This document shows, one piece after another, positions 42,582 to 52,307 of a stretch of 64,000 nt of DNA. This stretch comes from Nitrospirillum viridazoti CBAmc. Its GTDB lineage: Bacteria > Pseudomonadota > Alphaproteobacteria > Azospirillales > Azospirillaceae. The position numbers and the translations under genes are program-made. The stretch lies in contig NZ_CP022110.1 in the NCBI RefSeq assembly GCF_000730165.1, positions 1,495,501 through 1,559,500 of the forward strand, written 5' to 3'. The notes beneath the pieces are model-generated. The model was not told the origin of the DNA, did no database searches, and saw nothing but the letters and a program-made list of their open reading frames with translations. Numbering within the stretch: the first letter of the stretch is position 1; each line of letters begins with the position of its first letter.

Positions 42582-43316
42582 TCAGGGCGCCGGCTCCAAC
42601 GGCAGCCAGCCGTCCCGGCCCAGGGCCTCCAGCGGCTGGAAGCGCCGCTTGTAATCCATCTTGCGGCTGCCCTCGATCCAATAGCCGAGATAGACGTGGG
42701 GCAGGCCCTCGCGGCGGGCTTGGTCCACCAGGGTCAGGATCAGGTGGGTGCCCAGGCTGCGTTCCGGCATGTCGGGGTTGTAGAAGCTGTAGACGGCCGA
42801 AAAGCCGTCATCCAGCCGGTCGGTCAGGATCGCCCCCATCAGGGTGCCGCCGCCGTCGCGCAGGGTGTACAGCCGGCTGTCGACCTGGCCTTCCTCGATC
42901 ATGGCGGCGTAGTCGGTCATGCCCATGCGGCTCATGTCGCTGTCGCTGTGGCGCGCGGCCTGATAGCTGGCGAAGACCTGGAACTGTTCCGCCGTGGCGC
43001 TGGCCGGCTGTACGCCCGCCACCAGGTCGGCATTGGCGCGCATGACCTTGCGCATGGTCTTGTTGGGGCTGAAGGTGGCAACGGGGATGCGCACGGGCAC
43101 ACAGGCGGCACAGCCGCTGCAGACGGGCCGGTAGACGATGTCGTGGCTGCGGCGGAAGCCCGCGCGGGACAGGGCGGAATTGACCCCGCTGGCCTGCTGC
43201 CCCACCAGGCGGGTGAACAGCTTGCGCTCCATGCGCCCGGGTAGATAGGGGCAGGGCATGGGGCCGGAGCGGTAGAATTGCTGCAACGGCCGGGAATGGG
43301 GGGGGATGACGGACAT
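42582..43316 (-). CDS. bpt: Aspartate/glutamate leucyltransferase (N-end rule)
   Basis: Transfers leucine from Leu-tRNA to proteins with N-terminal Asp or Glu, marking them for ClpS/ClpAP. The 244 residues contain CPYLPGRMERKLFTRL, SGVNSALSRAGFRRSHD, the cysteine-rich YRPVCSGCAACVPVRI and the C-terminal GLPHVYLGYWIEGSRKMDYK, all family marks. ATG 43316 has AAAGG nine bases upstream; the frame upstream to 43367 is discarded. It stands alone. Confidence 0.95.
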   Translation of the reverse strand: MSVIPPHSRPLQQFYRSGPMPCPYLPGRMERKLFTRLVGQQASGVNSALSRAGFRRSHDIVYRPVCSGCAACVPVRIPVATFSPNKTMRKVMRANADLVAGVQPASATAEQFQVFASYQAARHSDSDMSRMGMTDYAAMIEEGQVDSRLYTLRDGGGTLMGAILTDRLDDGFSAVYSFYNPDMPERSLGTHLILTLVDQARREGLPHVYLGYWIEGSRKMDYKRRFQPLEALGRDGWLPLEPAP

Positions 43317-43498
43317 CCGCGCCTTTCTTGAACGGTCAGGGCCCCTGGGACACCGCCCCGGGAGCAAGCGAGCGAATACTTAGGCCTACTCAAGAACCAT
43401 GCCGGCCAGAACGATACCCGATGTCGGAGACTGGATGAACTTTACCGGGAGATGTAGGGCCATACCAGAGGCATTCCCTTTGGGGGTAATCGTGTTCT

Positions 43499-44659
43499 TC
43501 AGCGCCCGCCGCCTTCCGGCCGGCTGGTGACCGAGGGTGGCGGGGGCGGCACGGGCTGGCCGGCCGGGGTGGTGGGGATGCCTGTGGGCGTGGTGGCCGC
43601 GCCCCGTGGCGTGGCCGTTTCCGTCAGGGGATGTTCGCGCAGCACGGTGATGCTGATGCGCCGGTTGCGCGGCGACTTGGGATCCTCGGGGAAGAGCGGG
43701 TCGCGGTCGGCCAGCCCCACGACGGAGGCGATGCGATCCTCGGCCACGCCCGCGGCGGCCAGGGCGCGTCGGCTGGCATTGGCGCGGTCCGACGACAGTT
43801 CCCAATTGCCGTAGTTGCCGCTGGCGTTGTTGGCGAAGGGCGTGTTGTCGGTGTGGCCGGTGATGGACACCTTGTTGGGCAGCTTGGCCACCGCCTGCGC
43901 CACCAGCGACAAGAGCTGGGCCGTCTGCGTGTTCATCTTGGCGCTGCCGGACGGGAACATGGAGTAGCCGTCCTGGTCCACCAGGTTCAGCCGCTCCCCT
44001 TCCGGGGTGCGCTGCATGATGACGTTCTGCTGCAGGGCCTTCAGTTCCGGCACCTGCTGGATGGCCTGGCGGACCTCTTTCTCGATTTCCTTGAACTGCT
44101 GGTCCTCGTGCTGGGCCAGGGCCTGCTTCAGCTCCTGCTCGTCCACCTTGCCGTCGCCGTTCTGGTCCATGTCCAGCCGGCCGTCGCCCGACTTGCTGCC
44201 GTCGCTGCGCCCGCCGTTGCTGTCGGTGGTGCCGCTGGTCTTCTCATCCTTGCCGTCGGGCTTGCCTTGGGCCTCGTCCGTGGCGTCCTCCACCGACTGG
44301 AAGGCGTTGGAGGCCTGGGGGCGGGAGGGCAGCGGCACCGCCACCGAGGTGGGGGAGCTGTTGTTCATGGCCGCGCCGTTGACCGTGATGGTCTTGCCGC
44401 CCAGCACGCCGCCGGCGCCGCTTTCCTGCTTGGACGGGGTGGCGGGGCTGAAATAGTCGGCCAGGCCCAGCTTCTGCTCCGCCGTTGTCACGCTCAGCAG
44501 CCACAGCAGCAGGAAGAAGGCCATCATGGCGGTGACGAAGTCGGCGTACGCCACCTTCCAGGCGCCGCCGTGGTGCCCGTCGCCGCCCTTGTTCACCTTC
44601 TTGATGATGATGGGCGCCTTCTCATCGCCCCCCGCGCTGGCCAAGCCGGTATCCCCCAT
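43499..44659 (-). CDS. motB: MotB-type flagellar stator protein with EF-hand in the linker
   Basis: Stator subunit that anchors MotA to peptidoglycan and conducts protons. The 386-residue protein has the membrane helix WKVAYADFVTAMMAFFLLLWLL (about 34-56) with the proton-carrying Asp40, and a C-terminal OmpA-like domain (about 225-340) with ITGHTDNTPF and ELSSDRANASRRAL. The 150-residue linker is longer than in E. coli and carries a canonical calcium-binding loop DQNGDGKVDEQE (165-176), followed by a helix. The tail is Pro/Thr-rich. ATG 44659 has GGAAGG close upstream. No motA is adjacent. Confidence 0.93.
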   Translation of the reverse strand: MGDTGLASAGGDEKAPIIIKKVNKGGDGHHGGAWKVAYADFVTAMMAFFLLLWLLSVTTAEQKLGLADYFSPATPSKQESGAGGVLGGKTITVNGAAMNNSSPTSVAVPLPSRPQASNAFQSVEDATDEAQGKPDGKDEKTSGTTDSNGGRSDGSKSGDGRLDMDQNGDGKVDEQELKQALAQHEDQQFKEIEKEVRQAIQQVPELKALQQNVIMQRTPEGERLNLVDQDGYSMFPSGSAKMNTQTAQLLSLVAQAVAKLPNKVSITGHTDNTPFANNASGNYGNWELSSDRANASRRALAAAGVAEDRIASVVGLADRDPLFPEDPKSPRNRRISITVLREHPLTETATPRGAATTPTGIPTTPAGQPVPPPPPSVTSRPEGGGR

Positions 44660-44847
44660 GCCTTCCGTGGGCGACCAGTGTAACCGGGGGCGGGGGCGGC
44701 GCGACAGATCCTAAATGGCCCGGCCGCGATGAACACCCCTCCCAGGCATACCCGGAACGATTGGTCGCGGGCGGCATATGGTCATGGCGCCGATGCTGGC
44801 CAAGGGCGGGCTTTCCCCGGGCCGGGGCCCATGGTATCGCTTTGACC

Positions 44848-45708
44848 ATGGCGACCATGACCGAACATACCCTTCGGGGTTTCTCCGCCCTGGGCTTCCA
44901 CCGCTTGGCCTACACGCAGTGGATGCCAGAGGGTGGGCTCCCCGGACGCACCATCGTTTGCTGCCATGGCCTCACCCGCAACGGCCGCGACTTCGACGTG
45001 CTGGCGGCGGACCTGGCGGACAGCCTGGGCGCCCGCGTGGTCTGTCCCGATGTGGTGGGCCGCGGCAAGAGCGGCACGCTGGCCAATCCCGACCTCTACG
45101 GCTACCCGCAGTACCTGGCCGACATGGCGGCGCTGATCGCGCGCTTGGATGTGGAGAGCGTGGACTGGGTCGGCACCTCCATGGGCGGTCTGATCGGCAT
45201 GATCCTGGCGGCCCAGGGCGATACCCCCATCACCCGCCTGGTGGTGAACGATGTCGGCCCCCTGGTGCCCAAGGCGGCGCTGGAACGCATCGGCACCTAT
45301 GTCGGCACCAACCCGGTGTTCGGTACGGTGGAGGAGGTGCAGCGCTACCTCAGCCTGGTCTACGCCCCCTTCGGCGACCTGACGGACGCGCAGTGGCGCC
45401 ACCTGGCCGAGCACGGCTATTGGACGCGGCCCGACGGCACGCTGGGCCTGGCCTATGACACCGGCATCGCCCGCGCCTTCCAGACCCAGCCCATTACCGA
45501 TGTCGATCTATGGCCGGTGTGGGGCATGATTCGCTGCCCCGTCCTGGCCATCCGCGGCCTGCAATCCGACCTGCTGACGGCAGAGATCGCGCAGGCGATG
45601 ACGGAGCGGGGACCCAAGGCCACGCTGTTCGAGGTGGCGGACGCCGGCCACGCCCCGGCGCTGATGGATCCGGCGCAGCTGGCGGCCGTGCGGGACTTCC
45701 TGCGCTAG
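44848..45708 (+). CDS. Alpha/beta-fold hydrolase
   Basis: A 286-residue cytosolic hydrolase of the alpha/beta superfamily. The oxyanion region VCCHGLTRNGRDFDVLA, the nucleophile elbow GTSMGGLIG (Ser), the acid near LAIRGLQSDLLT and the His in ADAGHAPAL make a full triad. ATG 44848 or 44857 may start it. One base separates it from the next hydrolase gene, so both are in one transcript. Substrate unknown; the motif set is that of esterase/meta-cleavage-type hydrolases. Confidence 0.88.
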   Translation: MATMTEHTLRGFSALGFHRLAYTQWMPEGGLPGRTIVCCHGLTRNGRDFDVLAADLADSLGARVVCPDVVGRGKSGTLANPDLYGYPQYLADMAALIARLDVESVDWVGTSMGGLIGMILAAQGDTPITRLVVNDVGPLVPKAALERIGTYVGTNPVFGTVEEVQRYLSLVYAPFGDLTDAQWRHLAEHGYWTRPDGTLGLAYDTGIARAFQTQPITDVDLWPVWGMIRCPVLAIRGLQSDLLTAEIAQAMTERGPKATLFEVADAGHAPALMDPAQLAAVRDFLR

Positions 45709-45709
45709 G

Positions 45710-46738
45710 GTGCCTCTCCCGCCCTTGCCCCCGGGCTATCCGCCCTTCCGGAGCCGCTTGCCATGGCTGGGGCCGGATCTGCAGACCCTGCGCAACACCC
45801 TGCGCCGGCCCCGGCATTCCCTGCCGGCGGGTGAGGCGCTTATCTTCCCCATGGATGATGGCAGCGGCGACAGCCTGGCCGGCACGCTGCATCACCCGGC
45901 GGTGCCGGCGGCCGCTCGTCCACTGGTGGTGCTGATTCATGGCCTGGCGGGGTCGGAGGACAGCCCCTACATCCGCGCCGCCGCCGGGGCGGTGCTGGCG
46001 CGCGGCCATGCCGTCCTGCGCCTGAACCTGCGCGGCGCCGGTCCCTTCGTCGGCCGGACGCGCCAGCGCTATCACGCCGGCCGCACGCAGGATGCCCGCG
46101 CCGTGCTGGCGCACCTTGCCACGACCCTGCCGGACCTGGCGGCGGCGGGTGTGGTGGTGGTGGGCTATTCCCTCGCCGGCAACATGGTGCTGAAGCTGAT
46201 GGGAGAGGTGGGGGCGCTGCCCCCCATGGTGCGCGGCGGCGTGGCCGTGTCGGCGCCCATCGATCTGTCCGCCACCTCCCGCCGCTTCCTGAAGGCCCGC
46301 AACCGCCCCTACCACCTGTGGCTGTTGCGCCAGATGAAGGCGGAGACGCTGGCCACGCCGGCCGAGCCTGGAACGGCCGAGGCGGAGCGCCAGGCGGCGG
46401 TACGCCGCGCCCGCACCATCTACGACTTCGACGACGGCTATGTGGCGCCGGCCAACGGCTGGCGGGACGCGGAGGATTATTATCGCGTCAACAGCGCGCT
46501 CCAGTTCCTGCCCGCCATCACCCGTCCCACCCTGGTCATCCACGCGCTGGACGATCCCTGGATCGCGCCGGAGCCCTATCTGGCCTTCGACTGGGCGGCC
46601 CATCCGGCGCTGGTGCCCCTGATCGTGACCAAAGGGGGGCATGTCGGATTTCATGCCGCGCGCAGGGAGCAGGGCGCTATTTTAGGTGGTGAATGGCTCG
46701 ATCGATGCCTGGTGCGTTTTCTGGAAACGCTGGCATGA
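45710..46738 (+). CDS. YheT-family alpha/beta hydrolase
   Basis: A 342-residue hydrolase of the YheT/EMB8-like family, recognised by LPWLGPDLQTLRNTL near the N-terminus, VVLIHGLAGSEDSPYIR, RLNLRGAG, the elbow GYSLAGNMVLK (Ser), YDFDDGYVAPANGW, and the His in TKGGHVGFHA. Start is GTG 45710, directly after the stop of the preceding hydrolase gene. The family is linked to lipid or ester metabolism but the reaction is not settled. Confidence 0.9.
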   Translation: MPLPPLPPGYPPFRSRLPWLGPDLQTLRNTLRRPRHSLPAGEALIFPMDDGSGDSLAGTLHHPAVPAAARPLVVLIHGLAGSEDSPYIRAAAGAVLARGHAVLRLNLRGAGPFVGRTRQRYHAGRTQDARAVLAHLATTLPDLAAAGVVVVGYSLAGNMVLKLMGEVGALPPMVRGGVAVSAPIDLSATSRRFLKARNRPYHLWLLRQMKAETLATPAEPGTAEAERQAAVRRARTIYDFDDGYVAPANGWRDAEDYYRVNSALQFLPAITRPTLVIHALDDPWIAPEPYLAFDWAAHPALVPLIVTKGGHVGFHAARREQGAILGGEWLDRCLVRFLETLA

Positions 46739-46776
46739 TGGGGCCGCGATAATAAACATATGGGAGGGTCATTCCT

Positions 46777-47166
46777 GTGCTGGATCACATTGGCTTCTCG
46801 GTCGCCGACTTCGCGACCTCCTCCGCCTTCTACGATCACGCCCTGGCCCCGTTGGGCATCACCCGCCTCATGAACATCACCGCGGAGATGACGGGCGCGG
46901 GCGACCATGCCGGCTACGGCAGCGACGGCAAGCCCTATTTCTGGATCGGCACGGGGCGGCGCCTACAGGGTGGCGCCCTGCACGTCTGCTTCGCCGCGGC
47001 GGATCGCAAGACGGTCAACGCCTTCCATGCCGCGGCCCTCGCTGCCGGCGGGCGGGATAACGGCGCGCCGGGCCTGCGCCCGCACTACCATCCCAATTAC
47101 TACGGGGCCTTCGTGCTGGATCCCGACGGCCACAATATCGAAGCCGTCTGCCACGATCCCGAATGA
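46777..47166 (+). CDS. VOC (glyoxalase/dioxygenase-fold) family protein
   Basis: A 129-residue protein with the vicinal-oxygen-chelate fold: LDHIGFSVADFATSSAFYDHAL at the start, GALHVCFAAADRKTV in the middle and HPNYYGAFVLDPDGHNIEAVCH at the end. His4, His73 and Glu122 are in the positions of metal ligands. Many such proteins act on small toxic or antibiotic compounds; no substrate is suggested here. GTG 46777 is the start, with GGGAGG nine bases upstream. It may belong to the upstream hydrolase operon (38-base gap). Confidence 0.88.
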   Translation: MLDHIGFSVADFATSSAFYDHALAPLGITRLMNITAEMTGAGDHAGYGSDGKPYFWIGTGRRLQGGALHVCFAAADRKTVNAFHAAALAAGGRDNGAPGLRPHYHPNYYGAFVLDPDGHNIEAVCHDPE

Positions 47167-47176
47167 CGGAAAGGGC

Positions 47177-47207
47177 GGCGCGGACCGGATGCGCGTCCGG
47201 TCCGCGC
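47177..47207. terminator. GC-rich hairpin between the VOC gene and hemB
   Basis: GGCGCGGACCGGA and TCCGGTCCGCGCC make a 13-base-pair stem with a six-base loop between convergent genes. There is no T-run, so it may only block transcripts partially. Confidence 0.6.
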
Positions 47208-47216
47208 CGTGCCCGG

Positions 47217-48558
<1,342 letters not shown>

Positions 48559-49674
48559 ATGAACGAGACCGTGGACCTGGGTGCGGCGGAGCCCCACGTC
48601 ATTTGCACTGTGCGCGGCGCCGTCGGCCATGTGCTGCTGAACCGGCCCAAGGCGCTGAACGCGCTGACCTTGGACATGATCCGCATCATCGATCCGCAGC
48701 TGGCCGCCTGGGCCCGGGACCCGGCCATCAAGGCGGTGGTCATCCAGGGGGCCGGGGATCGCGCCTTCTGCGCCGGCGGCGACGTGCGCGCCGTGTGGGA
48801 CAGCGGCAAGGCCCGGCAGGCCGGGGAGGGGGACGGCGCCATCGCCCGCGACTTCTTCCGTGAGGAATACCGGCTGAACCGCCGCATCAAACGCTACCCC
48901 AAGCCCTACATCGCATTGCTGGACGGCATTACCATGGGCGGCGGCGTGGGCCTGTCGGTGCACGGCAGTCACCGGGTGACGACGGAGAAGACCCTGCTGG
49001 CCATGCCGGAGACGGGCATCGGCCTGTTCCCCGATGTGGGCGGCGGCTACTTCCTGTCCCGCCTGCCGGGGGAGCTGGGCACCTACTTGGCGTTGACCGG
49101 CGCCCGCCTGGGCGCCGCCGACGCCGCCTATGCCGGAATCGCCACCCACCACGTCCCCTCCGCCCAGCTGGGCGCGCTGCTGGAAGAACTGGCGGCGGTG
49201 AGTTATGGCGCGCAGGCGCACGCCACCGTCGATACCGTGCTGGCCCGCCACGCCGCCTTCCCCGGCGAGGCGCCGCTGGCCGCCCACACGCCCTCGATCG
49301 ACCGCAGCTTCAACGCCGAAACCGTGGAAGATATCCTGGCCTGCCTGTGCGATGAAACGCAGGGCTTCGACGATTCCTGGGCGGCGGCCACGGTGAAGAC
49401 CCTGTCGCAGATGTCGCCCACCAGCCTGAAGGTGACATTGAGCCAGCTGCGCCGAGGCGTGGCGCTGGAGATCGAGGACGTGCTGGTCATGGAATACCGT
49501 ATGACCCAGGCGGTGATGGCCGGCCATGACTTTTACGAAGGAATTCGAGCGCAGCTGGTGGACAAGGACCGCCAGCCGAAATGGCGGCCCGCGACCCTGG
49601 CCGAGGTATCCGAGTCTGAGGTGGCGCGGCACTTCCAGCCGGTGCCGTCTGGGGATCTCACCTTCACCGATTGA
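48559..49674 (+). CDS. 3-hydroxyisobutyryl-CoA hydrolase-type enoyl-CoA hydratase/isomerase
   Basis: A 371-residue crotonase-superfamily protein. It shows the CoA-binding LNRPKALNALTLDMI, DRAFCAGGDVRAVWD (oxyanion hole), PYIALLDGITMGGGVGLSVHG and the catalytic MPETGIGLFPDVGGGYFLSRL. The extended C-terminal region (SPTSLKVTLSQLRRG, ALEIEDVLVMEYRMTQ, DFYEGIRAQLVDKDR) is that of the HIBCH group, which hydrolyses 3-hydroxyisobutyryl-CoA in valine breakdown. No other valine catabolic gene is adjacent. ATG 48559 follows GAGGGA. Confidence 0.92.
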   Translation: MNETVDLGAAEPHVICTVRGAVGHVLLNRPKALNALTLDMIRIIDPQLAAWARDPAIKAVVIQGAGDRAFCAGGDVRAVWDSGKARQAGEGDGAIARDFFREEYRLNRRIKRYPKPYIALLDGITMGGGVGLSVHGSHRVTTEKTLLAMPETGIGLFPDVGGGYFLSRLPGELGTYLALTGARLGAADAAYAGIATHHVPSAQLGALLEELAAVSYGAQAHATVDTVLARHAAFPGEAPLAAHTPSIDRSFNAETVEDILACLCDETQGFDDSWAAATVKTLSQMSPTSLKVTLSQLRRGVALEIEDVLVMEYRMTQAVMAGHDFYEGIRAQLVDKDRQPKWRPATLAEVSESEVARHFQPVPSGDLTFTD

Positions 49675-49755
49675 TGTACGCCGGAGCGGTAGTCCGGGTG
49701 GGAATCGGCCCGGCTATCCCTCCGGAAGAGATATGCCGGATAAACGGATAGCGGA

Positions 49756-49834
49756 CCTACCCTTTAGGGGTAGGGAAGCATCGCCTTAACCGCCAGATTC
49801 TGAGCATTTCTTACATTATCGGGTCGATTACCCG
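49756..49834. promoter_or_regulatory. Inverted repeats upstream of the ldtR-like gene
   Basis: CCTACCC-TTTAG-GGGTAGG (49756-49774) and CGGGT-CGATT-ACCCG (49820-49834) are two perfect dyads in the 277-base gap before the MarR-type gene. They are candidate operators; LdtR-type regulators bind their own promoter in relatives. Confidence 0.45.
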
Positions 49835-49951
49835 GGGACGATGCGTTAAAGTCTTGTCCGTCCAATGGAATCTACGTATCCCAAATGGTTCGTGCCGGTT
49901 TACTTGCCGGCGAACACTCTATGTCGTCGGTTCAGTATGAAGGAGAGGGCT

Positions 49952-50425
49952 TTGAAGCAACCTTACTACGACAGCATCCTGTTGATCGAAAGGCTGCATC
50001 GGCACTTTCTGGAAGTGCTGAAGGTCGAACTGGACCGGCAAGGTGTGCAGGACATCAACAACGTCCAGAGCTTGATTCTCTATAATATCGGTGAGGATGA
50101 ACTGACGGTGGGGGAGTTGACCGCGCGGGGCTACTACCTGGGGTCGAACGTCTCCTACAACGTCAAGAAGATGCATGAGAACGGCTATCTGACGCAGGAG
50201 CGGTCGGCCCATGACCGCCGGTCCGTGCGCGTCCGCCTGTCCGAAAAGGGCATCGCGCTGCGCGACAAGATCAACACCCTGTTCGAACGCCAGGTGGGTG
50301 CGCTGGGTGAGGCTGGCCTGTCGGCGGATGAGCTGAACAAGGCCAATGAATTGATGCGCAAGCTGGAGCGGTTCTGGACTTCTGCCCTGGACTACACCAA
50401 CTATCCTGCCAGTTCCGCCGCCTGA
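49952..50425 (+). CDS. LdtR-like MarR-family transcriptional regulator
   Basis: A 157-residue winged-helix regulator. The core YDSILLIERLHRHFLEVLKV, INNVQSLILYNIGEDELTVG and RGYYLGSNVSYNVKKMHENG, then QERSAHDRRSVRVRLSEKG, matches the LdtR branch known from Liberibacter and rhizobia, where it controls an L,D-transpeptidase and stress tolerance. The start is probably TTG 49952, which has GGAGAGG five to ten bases upstream and gives the family N-terminus (KQPYYDS); the in-frame ATG 49937 has no ribosome site and would itself lie over that Shine-Dalgarno. It is followed after 31 bases by the DUF6898 gene. Confidence 0.88.
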   Translation: MKQPYYDSILLIERLHRHFLEVLKVELDRQGVQDINNVQSLILYNIGEDELTVGELTARGYYLGSNVSYNVKKMHENGYLTQERSAHDRRSVRVRLSEKGIALRDKINTLFERQVGALGEAGLSADELNKANELMRKLERFWTSALDYTNYPASSAA

Positions 50426-50456
50426 ACGTCGGCGTTTATTCCAAGCAGGGTGCCGG

Positions 50457-50666
50457 ATGATGGCCGGGAACGACGAAGTCTATGTCGAATACCATCGGAT
50501 CGGTCAGATCGTGAAGGCGACCGCCATCGACGCCAACACGGGCGTCGAGGTTTCGATTCAGGGGCCGGCCAACCTGCCGCAGGAACATTTGCGCCGTGTC
50601 GTGGTGGCCAAGCTGCGATACGTTCTGGCGAAAAGGCGTAACAAGCCGCGCGGGATACTGGCCTGA
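50457..50666 (+). CDS. DUF6898 family small protein
   Basis: A 69-residue protein of a family seen mainly in alphaproteobacteria, recognised by EVYVEYHRIGQIVKATAIDANTGVEVS and the C-terminal KLRYVLAKR. It looks like a small beta-strand domain with a basic helix. ATG 50457 or 50460. It is probably co-transcribed with the ldtR-like gene, an arrangement that may hint at shared control. Function unknown. Confidence 0.8.
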   Translation: MMAGNDEVYVEYHRIGQIVKATAIDANTGVEVSIQGPANLPQEHLRRVVVAKLRYVLAKRRNKPRGILA

Positions 50667-50674
50667 ACCACCAG

Positions 50675-50698
50675 CCAAGTCTTTGTCCAAGTCTTTGT
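50675..50698. repeat. Two tandem 12-bp copies of CCAAGTCTTTGT
   Basis: Exact direct duplication nine bases after the DUF6898 stop and before the terminator. Probably a replication-slippage product; no function suggested. Confidence 0.8.
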
Positions 50699-50714
50699 CC
50701 TGAGCCATAAATGA

Positions 50715-50750
50715 AAAACCGCCGCTCCTCATCGGGCGGCGGTTTTCATT
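50715..50750. terminator. Bidirectional terminator between DUF6898 and mucR genes
   Basis: AAAACCGCCGC (50715-50725) and GCGGCGGTTTT (50736-50746), 11 base pairs with a ten-base loop, A-run and T-run on the two sides, between convergent units. Confidence 0.9.
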
Positions 50751-50794
50751 TGGGCTGGCCCGGCCCCGGAAGGGCTGGGCCGTAACTCGATGGC

Positions 50795-51238
50795 TCAGGA
50801 CGCGCGGCGGCGCGGCTGGTCCGCCGGGGCCTTGCCCAGGCCGATCTTCTTCGCGAATTCCGACCGCTGGGCGGCGTAGTTCGGGGCGACCATGGGGTAG
50901 TCGGCCGGCAGGCCCCACTTGGCGCGGTATTCGTCGGGGGTCATGTTATAGGTCGAGCGCAGATGCCGCTTCAGCATCTTCAGCTTCTTGCCGTCTTCCA
51001 AGCAGACGATGTATTCGGGGGTGACCGACTTGCGCACGGGCACAGCGGGACGCTGCGGCTCCGGCTGAGCTTCGACCTGCGGCGTGTCGAGGCCGGCCAG
51101 AGAGCTGTAGACCGTGCTGATGATCTCGGGAATCTGCTGGGCCGGCAGGGCATTTTTGCCAACATAGGCAGAGACGATTTCCGACGTCATCTGGAGAAGT
51201 TGAGACGCGCGCAGGTCGCCGTCCTGTTGTTCAATCAT
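50795..51238 (-). CDS. MucR/Ros-family zinc-finger transcriptional regulator
   Basis: A 147-residue regulator of the MucR/Ros family, which controls exopolysaccharide, motility and cell-cycle genes in alphaproteobacteria and binds AT-rich DNA. The C-terminal domain has the family core SVTPEYIVCLEDGKKLKMLKRHL, STYNMTPDEYRAKWGLP and YPMVAPNYAAQRSEFAKKIGLG. The zinc-finger is reduced: only one Cys (YIVCLEDG) precedes the His region, as in MucR variants. The N-terminal half is a helical oligomerisation segment. The upstream gap is AT-rich, fitting autoregulation. Confidence 0.94.
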   Translation of the reverse strand: MIEQQDGDLRASQLLQMTSEIVSAYVGKNALPAQQIPEIISTVYSSLAGLDTPQVEAQPEPQRPAVPVRKSVTPEYIVCLEDGKKLKMLKRHLRSTYNMTPDEYRAKWGLPADYPMVAPNYAAQRSEFAKKIGLGKAPADQPRRRAS

Positions 51239-51801
51239 TTCAACTGCCTTGACACATTGGAACGAAGTGTGTGTACACCTCGCACAGTCATAATGTTATG
51301 TCAATGTTAATTCGGCTTGTCCTATCGACGTAGGGCTGGTCTTCATGCCCTTCATCAAGTGTTTAGCCGTGTTGACTTGAATGGGGATAGTTGGGCCGGA
51401 TCCCATTGATTGTGATGTCCATCACATGTGGACAATTTTAGACGGATTGCGGGCTTCACCGTTGAGTTGCTGCATTGGGGTGCTATTGAGGACGCGGGCA
51501 GTTCTACTCGACGTTGTTGGGTGATCGCCACAACCACCAGCGCGTACGGGCCCGGCGCTTCGCCGCGTTCAGCCGCGGCGCCGGGTTTAGATCGGCGTGG
51601 CGGGCATATCCTGGCTGCGCCGCCAGCGGATCCCGGAACTGGTGCCGACGGGGCGCATCTGGTAGTGTCCACACGGTTTTTAGCCCCCACTTCTTGTGGC
51701 GCCGCACCATTCGCGGGCGCCCGGGCCCGGGGGCGGCGCCGGAGGGGCGGGCCATGCGGGCGCGCCCCCGGTTCGCGCGTTCACGAAATGGGTTGGGCCT
51801 C
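51239..51801. other. 563-base non-coding gap between mucR-type gene and rpiB
   Basis: No gene is convincing here. The left 200 bases are AT-richer and contain the mucR promoter region; the right half is GC-rich leader of rpiB with several small dyads. A perfect CRP-type site lies at 51411-51426. No known riboswitch, tRNA or small RNA was recognised, but an sRNA in the gap cannot be excluded by eye. Confidence 0.5.
51411..51426. promoter_or_regulatory. Perfect CRP-type binding site
   Basis: TGTGA-TGTCCA-TCACA matches the CRP consensus half-sites exactly, and the dyad extends to seven bases per arm (TGTGATG, CATCACA). It lies 173 bases upstream of the mucR-type gene and 376 bases before rpiB, so the regulated gene is not obvious. 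Confidence 0.5.
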
Positions 51802-52236
51802 ATGACCGCCAAGACGTTCGCCATCGCTTCCGATCACGCCGGCACCGAGCTGAAGGCCGCACTGAAGGCGCTGCTGGAAGAGCAGGGCGTGACCGTCCTG
51901 GACCTGGGCACCGATGGCCCCGCCAGCGTCGACTACCCCAATTACGCCGATGCCGTGGCGGCCGCCCTGGCTGACGGCCGGGCCGAGGCGGGTGTGTTGA
52001 TCTGCGGCACCGGCATCGGCATCAGCATCGCCGCCAACCGGCACCGCCATGTCCGCGCGGCCCTGTGCCACGACATCACCACCGCCCGCCTCTGCCGCCA
52101 GCACAACGACGCCAACGTCCTGGTGCTGGGCGCCCGCATCGTCGGGCTGGAGGTGGCGCGCGATTGCACCTTGGCTTTCCTGTCCACGCCGTATGAAGGG
52201 GGACGTCACGCCCGGCGCGTTGCCATGCTGGGCTGA
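51802..52236 (+). CDS. rpiB: Ribose-5-phosphate isomerase B
   Basis: Interconverts ribose 5-phosphate and ribulose 5-phosphate. The 144 residues show the RpiB pattern: FAIASDHAGTELKAAL, DYPNYADAVAAAL, GVLICGTGIGISIAANR (catalytic Cys), RAALCHDITTARLCRQHNDANVLVLGARI. ATG 51802 is chosen; the upstream open frame is GC-rich noise. It is 71 bases from glyA, a conserved rpiB-glyA-nrdR order in alphaproteobacteria. Confidence 0.95.
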   Translation: MTAKTFAIASDHAGTELKAALKALLEEQGVTVLDLGTDGPASVDYPNYADAVAAALADGRAEAGVLICGTGIGISIAANRHRHVRAALCHDITTARLCRQHNDANVLVLGARIVGLEVARDCTLAFLSTPYEGGRHARRVAMLG

Positions 52237-52307
52237 GGCGCTTTCCGGGACCGGCGCCCCGGCGCGGGTCCAGACGACGTGGATCCGCATCATAGAGGGT
52301 TGTCAGA

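Noticed and set aside
43631-44683. 350-codon + strand frame opposite motB
   Set aside because: His/Gly/Arg-biased composition and exact opposition to motB, which has unmistakable domains.
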